Positions 24,185 to 31,395 of a DNA stretch of 45,181 nucleotides are shown here, piece by piece. The notes beneath the pieces were generated by a model. The model did not search any database and was not told the origin of the DNA. It worked only from the letters and a program-made list of their open reading frames with translations. The first letter of the stretch is position 1. Every line of letters begins with the position of its first letter. Position numbers and translations under genes: made by a program. Source of the DNA: Elusimicrobiales bacterium (GTDB lineage: Bacteria > Elusimicrobiota > Elusimicrobia > Elusimicrobiales > UBA9959); the NCBI GenBank assembly GCA_031082205.1, contig JAVHLJ010000020.1, positions 1 through 45,181 on the forward strand. The letters are read 5' to 3'.

Positions 24185-24616
24185 TTACTTGCCTTCTATA
24201 AGGTTCAAAACGGCCCGCTTGACCTTCCCCATCACCTCGGCGTAAAGCTTGTCGTCGCCGCCCATCGGATCGCGCAGGTCGCCTTCTTCGCCCAGGTACT
24301 CCATTATCTTCCGCGTCTTCCGGATGCCCTGGGGGAAACGGTCGGCCAGCGCCTCGCGGTGCGCTTCCTCCATCACCACCACGAGGTCCGCCCAGTCTAT
24401 ATCCTCGTCGCGCACCAGCGCCGGCTTATGCGAGAGGTTGCGCACGCCCTCGGCCGCCAGGAACTCGGCCACGGCCTCGGTCATCGCCGAATAAGGCTGC
24501 GCCGCCGTCCCGCGCGACCGCGCCTCGAAACCCTTGCCCGCGCCGTAATGCGCCAGCAGCTTCTCCGCCGCCGGACTCCGGCACATATTCCCCGTGCAAA
24601 CGAACAGAACTTTCAT
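24185..24616 (-). CDS. Low-molecular-weight protein tyrosine phosphatase (Wzb-like)
   Basis: Cytoplasmic phosphatase of 143 residues. The P-loop CTGNMCRS (C7 nucleophile, R13) opens the protein as in all LMW-PTPs, and the general-acid Asp lies in LRDPMGG near the C-terminus. In exopolysaccharide loci such enzymes dephosphorylate the Tyr-rich tail of a Wzc-type kinase; that kinase is encoded at 28263, so this is the likely partner. It could instead act on other phosphotyrosines. ATG 24616 is preferred over an upstream in-frame start at 24664 because it places the P-loop at the expected position. The gene is divergent from the ligase gene. Confidence 0.9.
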   Translation of the reverse strand: MKVLFVCTGNMCRSPAAEKLLAHYGAGKGFEARSRGTAAQPYSAMTEAVAEFLAAEGVRNLSHKPALVRDEDIDWADLVVVMEEAHREALADRFPQGIRKTRKIMEYLGEEGDLRDPMGGDDKLYAEVMGKVKRAVLNLIEGK

Positions 24617-24623
24617 GGGATAG

Positions 24624-24632
24624 ATTCTACCA
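24624..24632 (-). promoter_or_regulatory. Extended -10 promoter of the phosphatase gene
   Basis: On the minus strand, TGG followed by TAGAAT (5 of 6) ends 7 nt before the ATG at 24616. The transcript would start at or next to the start codon, and no ribosome site is visible. Confidence 0.5.
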
Positions 24633-24655
24633 TAAGGCAACAGCGGACGCAGGCG

Positions 24656-24820
24656 AAGGCTCACCTAAGAAAAACCTTCCGAAGCCGCGAGCTTACGGAG
24701 TATGCGCCGGAGCTAGCCGGTGGGATCGCATCTCGAGGGCGCGGAGGCGCATACGAGCGCGAGCGGCGAGGAGGGAGCGCGAGCACGGTGTGCCGAGCGC
24801 GTTTTTTCGTGGTGAGCCTT
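24656..24820. repeat. 165-bp structured element with 10-bp terminal inverted repeats
   Basis: AAGGCTCACC (24656-24665) and GGTGAGCCTT (24811-24820) are perfect inverted repeats. Just inside, AAAAAC (24670-24675) can pair with GTTTTT (24801-24806). A second perfect inverted pair, GTATGCGCC (24700-24708) and GGCGCATAC (24746-24754), forms an inner stem. Next to it, GAGCGCGAGC occurs twice (24755-24764, 24775-24784). No ORF is plausible. It could be a MITE-like mobile element or a structured RNA between two divergent genes. Confidence 0.65.
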
Positions 24821-24851
24821 TGACGGCGGCCGAATAGTTCTTCCTTGTTAA

Positions 24852-24860
24852 TGCTAAAAT
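24852..24860 (+). promoter_or_regulatory. Extended -10 promoter of the O-antigen ligase gene
   Basis: TGC followed by TAAAAT (24855-24860) ends 8 nt before the ATG at 24869. The spacing implies a leaderless transcript. Confidence 0.5.
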
Positions 24861-24868
24861 TTCAGCCT

Positions 24869-26629
24869 ATGCAGGCGGTACTGATACTGTCATTAATATT
24901 CGCGCCGCTGGCCTTCGCCTCCGTCGAGCCGTGGGCCCTGGGCCTCCTCCAGGCCGCCTACTTCGCCCTCGCCGCCCGCCTCTATATCAAAGGCCTCCAC
25001 GTCAACCCCAACCCGCTTTACAAGAACCTCATCCCGGCAGTCCTGGCCATCGCAATCATCGGCCTTCTTCAGTCCCTCAACCAGAACCCCGTCACCGCCC
25101 CGTCGGCCACGCTGTTCACCGCCTGGCGCCCCGCAACCCTCGCCGCCGCGCATCTCTGGCTCTTCTACGCCGCCGTCCTCTTCACCGTGCCGCAGCTCAT
25201 CGACACCCCCGAGCGCTTCCGCCGCCTGATGTGGACGATATTCATAATGGGCACGATAGTAGCGCTGCTTGGCATGCTGCAGAAGACCGGCGACAACACC
25301 CTGGTCTACGGCCTGCGCAAAGTCGCCGGCCAGCCCTTCGGCCCCTTCGTTAACCGCGATCACGGCGCCCATTTCCTGGCTATATCGGCCATGTGCGGCC
25401 TGGGACTTTTCTTCTCGGGCCTGCGCCCGCTCTTCGCCCAACAGAGCCACACCCGCCTCTTCGACCTGCTCGCCGTGCAGTTCATAAAGCTGGTCATGCT
25501 CTCCGCGCTCATCTACGGCATAGTGCATGCCGGCTCGCGCGGAGGGGGACATTCCTTCGCCGCGGCCGCCGCCATCACGGGATTTGCCGCCGCCGCCGCG
25601 CTGCGCTCGCGCAGGCAGAAGACCGTCGCCATAACGCTGATGACGCTGGCCGTCGTCGGCTATGGCATACTGCTGGCCAATAACGACAGGATGGCGGGTC
25701 GTATTTCTGGCGGTTGGGATAATTCCGTTAAGTATCGCTTCTCGATGTACGAAAGCTCCCGCCGCATGCTGGCCGATTTCCCGGCCTTCGGCGTCGGCCT
25801 CAAGGCCGTGCAATACGCCTTCCCGCATTACAAAAGCGATCCTCTCAAGGAAACCCAGCTCGTACTGCACGTCCACAGCGACTGGATAGAGCTCTTCCTC
25901 CAAAGCGGCCTCGCCGGCGGCCTCATCTACCTCGCCGGCCTCCTCGCCGCGCTCATCCATTTCTTCAGGAGCTGGCGCAGTAACTCCTCGTTCACGCTCA
26001 AATGCCTGCAGGGCGGCGCGATAGGCGCGGTCATCGCCGCCTGCGCCCATAACTTCACCGAGTTCGCCTCACAGATGCCCGCCAACGCCCTGCTGTTCTT
26101 CGTCGTGATCGGCGCCCTGGCCGGGCCCGGCACCCACCGCAGGGGCCGCGACGAAGACCAGGACGATCCCGAACCCGCCCCGCCGCCCCGCGCCCGGGCC
26201 AACGCCGCCGCGCTGATCGCGGTACTGCTCATCGCCGCCGCCATACCCCGCTTCATAGCGTGGCGTGCCGACTTCCTGGCCAAGGACAAAGACATCGCTC
26301 TCAAGACAAAGCTCGCCCACCGGCGGGCCTCGCTCCGATGGTATCCCGACCCGCAGGCCGCCTTCCGCCTGGGCGCCGATATCTACAACAACGCCCTCAA
26401 GGATAAGGACAACGCCACCCGCTGTCCCTCCATGGCCGAGGCTCAAAAAGCCATCGCCCTCTACCTCCAAACAGCCCCCGTCAACCAGGACCTCAACCGC
26501 CTCAATAAAAACCTGCGTCTCCAGCTGGCCCATTGCTACAACCCCCGGCCGGAGCCCAAAAAGCCTGCCGCCAAAGCCAAAACCCCCAAGAACCCGCCCC
26601 CGCCCACCCGCTCCGCCTCCCGCCCGTAA
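24869..26629 (+). CDS. O-antigen ligase/polymerase (WaaL/Wzy superfamily)
   Basis: Multispanning membrane protein of 586 residues with about 11-12 TM helices. The Wzy_C hallmark is a long outer loop (about 270-340) that contains NSVKYRFSMYESSRRMLADFPAFGVGLKAVQ and HVHSDWIELFLQSGLAGG, including the conserved Arg and HxD/E residues. This type joins or polymerises lipid-linked glycans in the periplasm. The C-terminal part (about 430-586) has one more TM helix, a periplasmic helical region and a Pro/Lys-rich tail. A second Wzy-like protein is encoded at 32250, so one is probably the polymerase and the other the ligase. The start at 24869 is chosen for its position relative to the promoter; ATG 24851 lies inside the promoter. 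Confidence 0.8.
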   Translation: MQAVLILSLIFAPLAFASVEPWALGLLQAAYFALAARLYIKGLHVNPNPLYKNLIPAVLAIAIIGLLQSLNQNPVTAPSATLFTAWRPATLAAAHLWLFYAAVLFTVPQLIDTPERFRRLMWTIFIMGTIVALLGMLQKTGDNTLVYGLRKVAGQPFGPFVNRDHGAHFLAISAMCGLGLFFSGLRPLFAQQSHTRLFDLLAVQFIKLVMLSALIYGIVHAGSRGGGHSFAAAAAITGFAAAAALRSRRQKTVAITLMTLAVVGYGILLANNDRMAGRISGGWDNSVKYRFSMYESSRRMLADFPAFGVGLKAVQYAFPHYKSDPLKETQLVLHVHSDWIELFLQSGLAGGLIYLAGLLAALIHFFRSWRSNSSFTLKCLQGGAIGAVIAACAHNFTEFASQMPANALLFFVVIGALAGPGTHRRGRDEDQDDPEPAPPPRARANAAALIAVLLIAAAIPRFIAWRADFLAKDKDIALKTKLAHRRASLRWYPDPQAAFRLGADIYNNALKDKDNATRCPSMAEAQKAIALYLQTAPVNQDLNRLNKNLRLQLAHCYNPRPEPKKPAAKAKTPKNPPPPTRSASRP

Positions 26630-26665
26630 CATTAGTCACTCTCATAGGGCCCCTACCCCCGTCTT

Positions 26666-26674
26666 TGCTATAAT
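26666..26674 (+). promoter_or_regulatory. Extended -10 promoter of the polysaccharide export gene
   Basis: TGC followed by a perfect TATAAT (26669-26674) ends 6 nt before the ATG at 26681. No ribosome site is present. This is the clearest leaderless configuration in the window. Confidence 0.65.
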
Positions 26675-26680
26675 ATCTAA

Positions 26681-27361
26681 ATGAAATCATTGGGGATTTG
26701 GGGCCCCTTAGCCCTTGTTTTATCGTTATCAGCCTGCGCCGGCCTCGAGACCGGCCGCCATTACCCGGCCAAGAACCACACCAACCTCACGCCGGCCCAG
26801 GAAGAAGCCATCGAAGCGCGCATCCTCCAGACCGCCCAGGAGTACCGCGCCCAAAGCCAGGTCAATTATAAAGTACAGGCCGGCGACCTGCTGGAGATCG
26901 CCGTCTTCCAGGAAAAGGACATGGCCCGCACCGTCCGCGTCAGCGGCAACGGCACCATCACCTTCCCGCTGGCCGGCAACATAAAGCTCGCCGACCTCTC
27001 GGTCCCCGAGGCCGAGGCCATGCTGGCCCAGGCGCTGTCGGAATTCATCATAAACCCGCAGGTCACCGTCCTCATCAAAGAGTACTCCAATAAGCAGGTC
27101 TATGTGCTGGGCGAGGTCAAGAAGCCCGGCTCCATCACCCTGCCCGTCGAGCGCCGCCTCACCGTGCTGGAGGCCATCACCCTGGCGGGGGGATTTACGG
27201 ACCTCGCCGCCCAGGACAAGACCAAGGTCCTGCGCAACAAGGACGGCCGCAGCGAGACCATAGAGGTCCAGATCTCAAAGATCACCAAGCAGGGCGACAA
27301 ATCGGCCGACATCTTCCTCGAACCCAACGACACCGTCTTCGTCCCGCAGAGCTTCTTCTAA
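26681..27361 (+). CDS. Polysaccharide export outer-membrane lipoprotein (Wza-like)
   Basis: Outer-membrane polysaccharide export (OPX) protein of 226 residues. The lipobox LSAC gives lipidated C19. The poly_export domain spans about 62-140 with the signature YKVQAGDLLEIAVFQEKDMARTV shape and FPLAGNIKLADLS, followed by one SLBB domain (about 140-226) containing YVLGEVKKPGSITL and LAGGFTDLA. The protein is short and has no extra C-terminal amphipathic helix, so it is an OPX of the minimal type that may need a separate barrel. The beta-barrel at 22925 or 31392 might serve. The Wzc-like kinase gene lies downstream, after a two-gene interruption. Confidence 0.93.
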   Translation: MKSLGIWGPLALVLSLSACAGLETGRHYPAKNHTNLTPAQEEAIEARILQTAQEYRAQSQVNYKVQAGDLLEIAVFQEKDMARTVRVSGNGTITFPLAGNIKLADLSVPEAEAMLAQALSEFIINPQVTVLIKEYSNKQVYVLGEVKKPGSITLPVERRLTVLEAITLAGGFTDLAAQDKTKVLRNKDGRSETIEVQISKITKQGDKSADIFLEPNDTVFVPQSFF

Positions 27362-27367
27362 ACCGAT

Positions 27368-27559
27368 ATGGCCAGGAATTACGATTTTATCAGCCGCGCC
27401 GACCTCAATCAGGAAGAGATAGCCTGGCTGCGGTTGTCGCCGGCCCAGCGCCTTACGGAGTCCGCCCGCTTGTGGCGGTTTTACATAGCTATGGGGGGCA
27501 AGAGTGATACCCAGCCCGATATTCAAAGTCCTTTCCGTTTTCAAAAAGCAAAAGGTTAA
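27368..27559 (+). CDS. Small hypothetical protein overlapping the nucleotidyltransferase gene
   Basis: Protein of 63 residues, not assigned to a family. It is largely helical and polar: ADLNQEEIAWLRLSPAQRLTES, then LWRFYIAMGGKSD, and ends in QSPFRFQKAKG. The segment SPAQRL is reminiscent of short companion proteins encoded next to nucleotidyltransferases. It begins 6 bp after the export gene and overlaps the next gene by 56 bp in another frame, which implies coupled translation. Confidence 0.6.
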   Translation: MARNYDFISRADLNQEEIAWLRLSPAQRLTESARLWRFYIAMGGKSDTQPDIQSPFRFQKAKG

Positions 27560-28256
27560 GTCGCTGCTTATAGGCGGGCAGGCCTGCATCGCCTACGGGG
27601 GAGCGGAATTCAGCAGGGACTCCGATTTTGTGGTGCTGGCTTCGCCGGGCAATCTCGCCCGCCTGCGCAAAGCCCTCGCTCTTTTAAAGGCCGAGCCGGT
27701 ATATTTCCCGCCGCTTACCGCGGAAAACCTGGCCAAAGGCCACGCCTCCCATTTCCGCTGCGGCGCAAAGGGCCTGGAGGAACTGCGGGTGGACGTTATG
27801 GCCCGCCTGCGCGGCTGCGAGCCCTTTCCCCGGCTCTGGTCCCGCCGGCACCGGTTGACGATAAAGGGGATGGGCGTGATAAACCTCATCTCCCTGGAAG
27901 ACCTTGTCAGCAGCAAAAAGACCCAGCGCGACAAGGACTGGCTGATGCTGGCTCGCCTTGTGGAGAACGATATTTACGTGCATAAAGCCAGGGGGGGCGC
28001 TTCTAAGGCGCGCTGGTGGCTGGCCCAGTCCCGGGTACCGGAAACCCTCATAGGGCTTTGCGCGGCCTACCCGGCCCAGGCGAGGGTGGCCAAAAGGAAG
28101 AGACCGTTATTGACCGCCGCCCTGAAAAAGGATACCGGCAGGCTGAAAACCCTCCTCAAAAAAGAGGAGAAACTCGAAAGGGACGCGGACATCAAGTACT
28201 GGACGCCCCTTAAAAAAGAGCTGGAGACCATGCGCCTCTCCCGTTCAAAAAGGTAA
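27504..28256 (+). CDS. AbiEii/MNT-like nucleotidyltransferase
   Basis: Protein of 250 residues of the polymerase-beta nucleotidyltransferase clan. The active-site block LLIGGQACIAYGGAEFSRDS followed by DFVV has the GG motif and the DxD metal ligands D39 and D41. A helical C-terminal half with a Lys/Arg-rich end follows (about 150-250). AbiEii-type toxins transfer nucleotides to tRNA or other targets and are neutralised by a partner; here the overlapping 63-residue protein is the only candidate partner. It may instead be a resident nucleotidyltransferase of unknown target. Its start is GTG 27504 inside the preceding ORF. It interrupts the export gene pair (Wza-like, Wzc-like) and its codon use is less C-rich than its neighbours, suggesting acquisition. 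Confidence 0.75.
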   Translation: MIPSPIFKVLSVFKKQKVKSLLIGGQACIAYGGAEFSRDSDFVVLASPGNLARLRKALALLKAEPVYFPPLTAENLAKGHASHFRCGAKGLEELRVDVMARLRGCEPFPRLWSRRHRLTIKGMGVINLISLEDLVSSKKTQRDKDWLMLARLVENDIYVHKARGGASKARWWLAQSRVPETLIGLCAAYPAQARVAKRKRPLLTAALKKDTGRLKTLLKKEEKLERDADIKYWTPLKKELETMRLSRSKR

Positions 28257-28262
28257 AGACAT

Positions 28263-30005
28263 ATGACCGAAGAAAAAGAACTCGAATTCGACCTTACCTA
28301 CTACTGGGACCTCCTCATGCGCCGCCGCTGGGTGGCCCTCTCCGCCTGGCTGGCCGTCATCATCGTCACCGCCCTTGTCACCTTCAACATGCGCCCCGTC
28401 TTCCAGGCCCAGGCGCTGCTGGTTATAGAAAAAGAGCGCGGCAACAACGTAGTCTACCAGGGCGGCCCCTCCGTCGAGCGCAGCAATGAGGACTATTACC
28501 AGACCCAGTATAAACTGCTCAAGAGCGAAGCCCTGCTCAAAACCGTTCACGGTCGCCTCAACCTGGCCAAACACGACGAATTCAAAGACCCCTACGGCTA
28601 CCGCAAGCTCATAAAGCCCGTCACCATCGCCCCCGTGCCGCGCAGCCGCCTGGTCTACATCAAGGTCGATTCCTACGACCGCCTCCTGGCCTCCAGGATC
28701 GCCAATACCATAGCCGAGGTCTTCATCGAGCAGAACCTCTCCAACCAGCTCTTCATCTCCAAAGACGTCCTCGCCGCCCTGCAGGACGACAAAAAAGGCC
28801 AGAGCCGCGCGATATACGAATCGCTCCCCGCCGTGGTCAATAACCCGCTCATCCAGCAGCTCAAGCAGGACACCGCCAAGCTGCAGGCGCAGGTGGCCGA
28901 GGCCTCCAACCGTTACACCGCCCGCCATCCCCAGCTGATGGCCATGACGGCCAATTACGAGGCGCTCCGTGGCCAGCTCAAGGCCGAGACCGACAAGATC
29001 ATCCAGAGCCTCAAGATAGACCTCTCCGGCCAGCTGATGGGCAATAATATCCGCCTCATAGACGCCGCCATACCGCCGATGGGCCCGATAAAGCCGCGCA
29101 AGATGTTCAATATGCTGCTGGCCGTCATCGGCGGCTTCGTCCTGGCGATATTCGCGGCCGTGCTGGTGGAGTTCATCGATCAGACCGTCCGCACGCAGGA
29201 GGACGTAGAGAACAAGCTGGGCCTTCCCTTCCTGGGCTCCGTGCCGCTCACCAAGCAGAGCCGCCAGCATACCGCCTATAATCACCTGCTGCTACAGGAG
29301 CACTCCCTTATCAGCGAATCGGTGCGCAATCTGCGCACCATGGTGGACTTCGCCGAGGTGGGCCAGAAGAACAAATCGTTCATGGTCACCAGCTCCGTCC
29401 AGGGCGAGGGCAAGAGCTATGTCGGGGCGAATCTCGCCACCGCCTTCGCCCAGGCGGGGGAAAAGGTCCTCATAGTGGACGGCGACCTGCGCCGGTCCAA
29501 CCTGCATAAGCTCTTCCGCGTGTCCAACTCAAAGGGCCTCAGCGATTTTCTCGCCGGCGGCCGCAGCACCGAGGACATCGCCCCGCTCATACAGGAGACC
29601 GATGTAAAGGGCCTCTCGATACTCACCTGCGGCCCGCGCCCGCCCAACCCGGCCGAACTGCTCAACACCCCGCGCCTGTCGGCCTTCCTCAACTGGGCCT
29701 CCACGGAATATGACCGCCTCATCATAGACTGTCCGCCCATGTTCCCGATAAGCGACGCACTGCTCTGGGGCAAGTACATAAAGAGCTGCGTATTCGTAAC
29801 GGCCTTCGGCAAGACGCGCGTGCCGCTTATCAAGAACGCCGCCCGCCGCCTCAGTCAGGCCGGCATCAAGATACTGGGCAATGCCGTCAATATGGCCAAA
29901 TTCGGCGGCCTGTCGTATTCGTATTATGGTTACTCCTACCAGTACAATTACCACTACGGCCCCGACGCCGAAGAGAAGACCAAAAAAGACCCGGTCAAAG
30001 CCTGA
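28263..30005 (+). CDS. wzc: Wzc-like chain-length determinant with BY-kinase domain
   Basis: Bacterial tyrosine autokinase and polysaccharide co-polymerase, 580 residues. A Wzz domain is bounded by TM1 (about 23-43) and TM2 (about 280-305), with a periplasmic coiled-coil region between them. The cytoplasmic kinase has Walker A GEGKS (about 380-385), Walker A' VLIVDGDLRR (about 400-410) and Walker B LIIDCPP (about 485-491). The C-tail (about 550-566) has eight tyrosines within 15 residues, the autophosphorylation cluster. It controls chain length and export with the Wza-like lipoprotein (26681) and is likely dephosphorylated by the LMW-PTP (24185). It starts 6 bp after the nucleotidyltransferase gene. 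Confidence 0.94.
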   Translation: MTEEKELEFDLTYYWDLLMRRRWVALSAWLAVIIVTALVTFNMRPVFQAQALLVIEKERGNNVVYQGGPSVERSNEDYYQTQYKLLKSEALLKTVHGRLNLAKHDEFKDPYGYRKLIKPVTIAPVPRSRLVYIKVDSYDRLLASRIANTIAEVFIEQNLSNQLFISKDVLAALQDDKKGQSRAIYESLPAVVNNPLIQQLKQDTAKLQAQVAEASNRYTARHPQLMAMTANYEALRGQLKAETDKIIQSLKIDLSGQLMGNNIRLIDAAIPPMGPIKPRKMFNMLLAVIGGFVLAIFAAVLVEFIDQTVRTQEDVENKLGLPFLGSVPLTKQSRQHTAYNHLLLQEHSLISESVRNLRTMVDFAEVGQKNKSFMVTSSVQGEGKSYVGANLATAFAQAGEKVLIVDGDLRRSNLHKLFRVSNSKGLSDFLAGGRSTEDIAPLIQETDVKGLSILTCGPRPPNPAELLNTPRLSAFLNWASTEYDRLIIDCPPMFPISDALLWGKYIKSCVFVTAFGKTRVPLIKNAARRLSQAGIKILGNAVNMAKFGGLSYSYYGYSYQYNYHYGPDAEEKTKKDPVKA

Positions 30006-30039
30006 CCGGGCTTATGGCCGGTGATCGCACGTAATCGTA

Positions 30040-31395
30040 ATGAAATTCATCGAGACCGAGACACTGGAGCTTAAAAGGTCCACCTCCGAACTCAAGGAGG
30101 CGGTCATCTCCATCTGTGCCATGCTCAATAAGCACGGGCAGGGCACGCTCTGGTTCGGCATAGCCGACGACGGCGCCGTAGTGGGCCAGCAGGTGGGCCG
30201 GACCACGCTCAAAGACATCGCCAAAGCCCTCGCCGACCACCTGGAGCCGAAGATATTCCCTCAGATAACCGCGGAAGCAATCGGCGGCAAAAAATGCATC
30301 CGCGTGGATTTCTCCGGCAAGGACGGCCTCTATTCCGCCTACGGCCGATTCTACCTCCGCGTCGGCGAGGAGGACCGCAAGCTCTCCGTCAACGAGATAC
30401 GCCGCCTGGTGCGCAAACTCGACAACTACGCCTATCCCTGGGGCACCGAAGCCTCCGACCAGACCGTAAAGGACGTTTCCACCGCGACCATAAAGGACTT
30501 CGTCCGCAGGGGCCGCAAGGCCGGCCGCATCAATTTCCCGTACGATACCGCCGCCAACGTGCTGCGCAAACTGGGTCTGCTGGCCGGCGGCCGCCTGCTC
30601 AACGCCGGCAAGGCGCTGTTCTCCCGGCGCGAGCCGCTCACCGTGCAGGCGGCCATCTTCGCCGGGCGCGACAAGCTCACTTTCCTGGATATCCAGAACT
30701 TCCAGGGCAATATCCTGGAACTCGCCGCCCGCGCCGAACTCTACGTGAAAGAGCATATACGCTGGCGCGCGGACCTGAGCGGCAGCTCCCGGGTGGAAAT
30801 ACCCGAGATCCCCGTGCGCGCGCTGAAAGAGGCCATAATAAATTCCCTCTGCCACAGGGATTTATCCAACCCCAAGAGCAACGAGGTTGCCATCTATAAG
30901 GACCGCATAGAGATCTACAACCCTGGGCGTTTCCCGGAGGAATACTCTCCCGAGGATTTCATAAAGGGTTCCGAGGCCAGCATCCCGCGCAATCCGTTGG
31001 TGGCCGAGGCGCTGTTCCGCTGCGAGGAAATAGAAAAGTGGGGCTCCGGCCTGCGCCGCATCAGCCGCGAATGCCGCGCCGGCGGCGTAAAAGTCGAATT
31101 CCGCCGCAGCAAAGGAGGCTTCTTCGCCACTTTCCGGCGTCCCGAAGCGGGCGCGGCTGCCGATGGTTTTTCTGGTACCACCCAGAAAACCACCCAGAAA
31201 ACCACCCAGAAAACCACGCTGGCGGATAGAATGCTCCGGGCGATAGCGGGTTCTCCTGCGATAACCCGCACCCATTTAGCCGCGCAACTGGGCCTGAGCG
31301 AAAACACTATCAAGGAGTACTTGGCCAAATTAAAGACCGCCGGCCGCCTCCGCCGCGTAGGCCCCGACAAGGGCGGCCACTGGGAGGTCTTATGA
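30040..31395 (+). CDS. AlbA_2/HATPase_c_4/winged-helix protein
   Basis: Protein of 451 residues. The N-terminal AlbA_2 (Schlafen-like) domain covers about 1-130 (ETETLELKRSTSELKEAVIS, GTLWFGIADDGAVVG). A HATPase_c_4 region covers about 255-350 (LKEAIINSLCHRD, EIYNPGRFPE, NPLVAEALF, EKWGSGLRRI). A C-terminal winged helix-turn-helix covers about 395-451 (THLAAQLGLSENTIKEYLAKL). Such proteins are usually called putative transcriptional regulators or ATP-binding proteins and often occur in accessory islands. The linker carries three exact 12-bp repeats coding TTQK. Its stop overlaps the next start (ATGA). It may control the locus or be a defence-related passenger. Confidence 0.88.
   Translation: MKFIETETLELKRSTSELKEAVISICAMLNKHGQGTLWFGIADDGAVVGQQVGRTTLKDIAKALADHLEPKIFPQITAEAIGGKKCIRVDFSGKDGLYSAYGRFYLRVGEEDRKLSVNEIRRLVRKLDNYAYPWGTEASDQTVKDVSTATIKDFVRRGRKAGRINFPYDTAANVLRKLGLLAGGRLLNAGKALFSRREPLTVQAAIFAGRDKLTFLDIQNFQGNILELAARAELYVKEHIRWRADLSGSSRVEIPEIPVRALKEAIINSLCHRDLSNPKSNEVAIYKDRIEIYNPGRFPEEYSPEDFIKGSEASIPRNPLVAEALFRCEEIEKWGSGLRRISRECRAGGVKVEFRRSKGGFFATFRRPEAGAAADGFSGTTQKTTQKTTQKTTLADRMLRAIAGSPAITRTHLAAQLGLSENTIKEYLAKLKTAGRLRRVGPDKGGHWEVL
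31177..31212 (+). repeat. Three exact 12-bp tandem repeats (ACCACCCAGAAA)
   Basis: In-frame repeat within the AlbA_2 gene, coding TTQK three times in the linker before the winged helix. A fourth, partial unit follows (ACCACG). Copy number changes would alter linker length without a frameshift. Confidence 0.95.

Noticed and set aside
27504-28256. Nucleotidyltransferase as a resident part of the glycan pathway (nucleotide-sugar synthesis)
   Set aside because: The GG and DxD block matches the MNT/AbiEii clan, not the GXGTRXXPXT sugar nucleotidyltransferase motif.
31177-31212. Tandem 12-bp repeat as a CRISPR array
   Set aside because: The units are contiguous without spacers and encode TTQK in frame in a protein linker.
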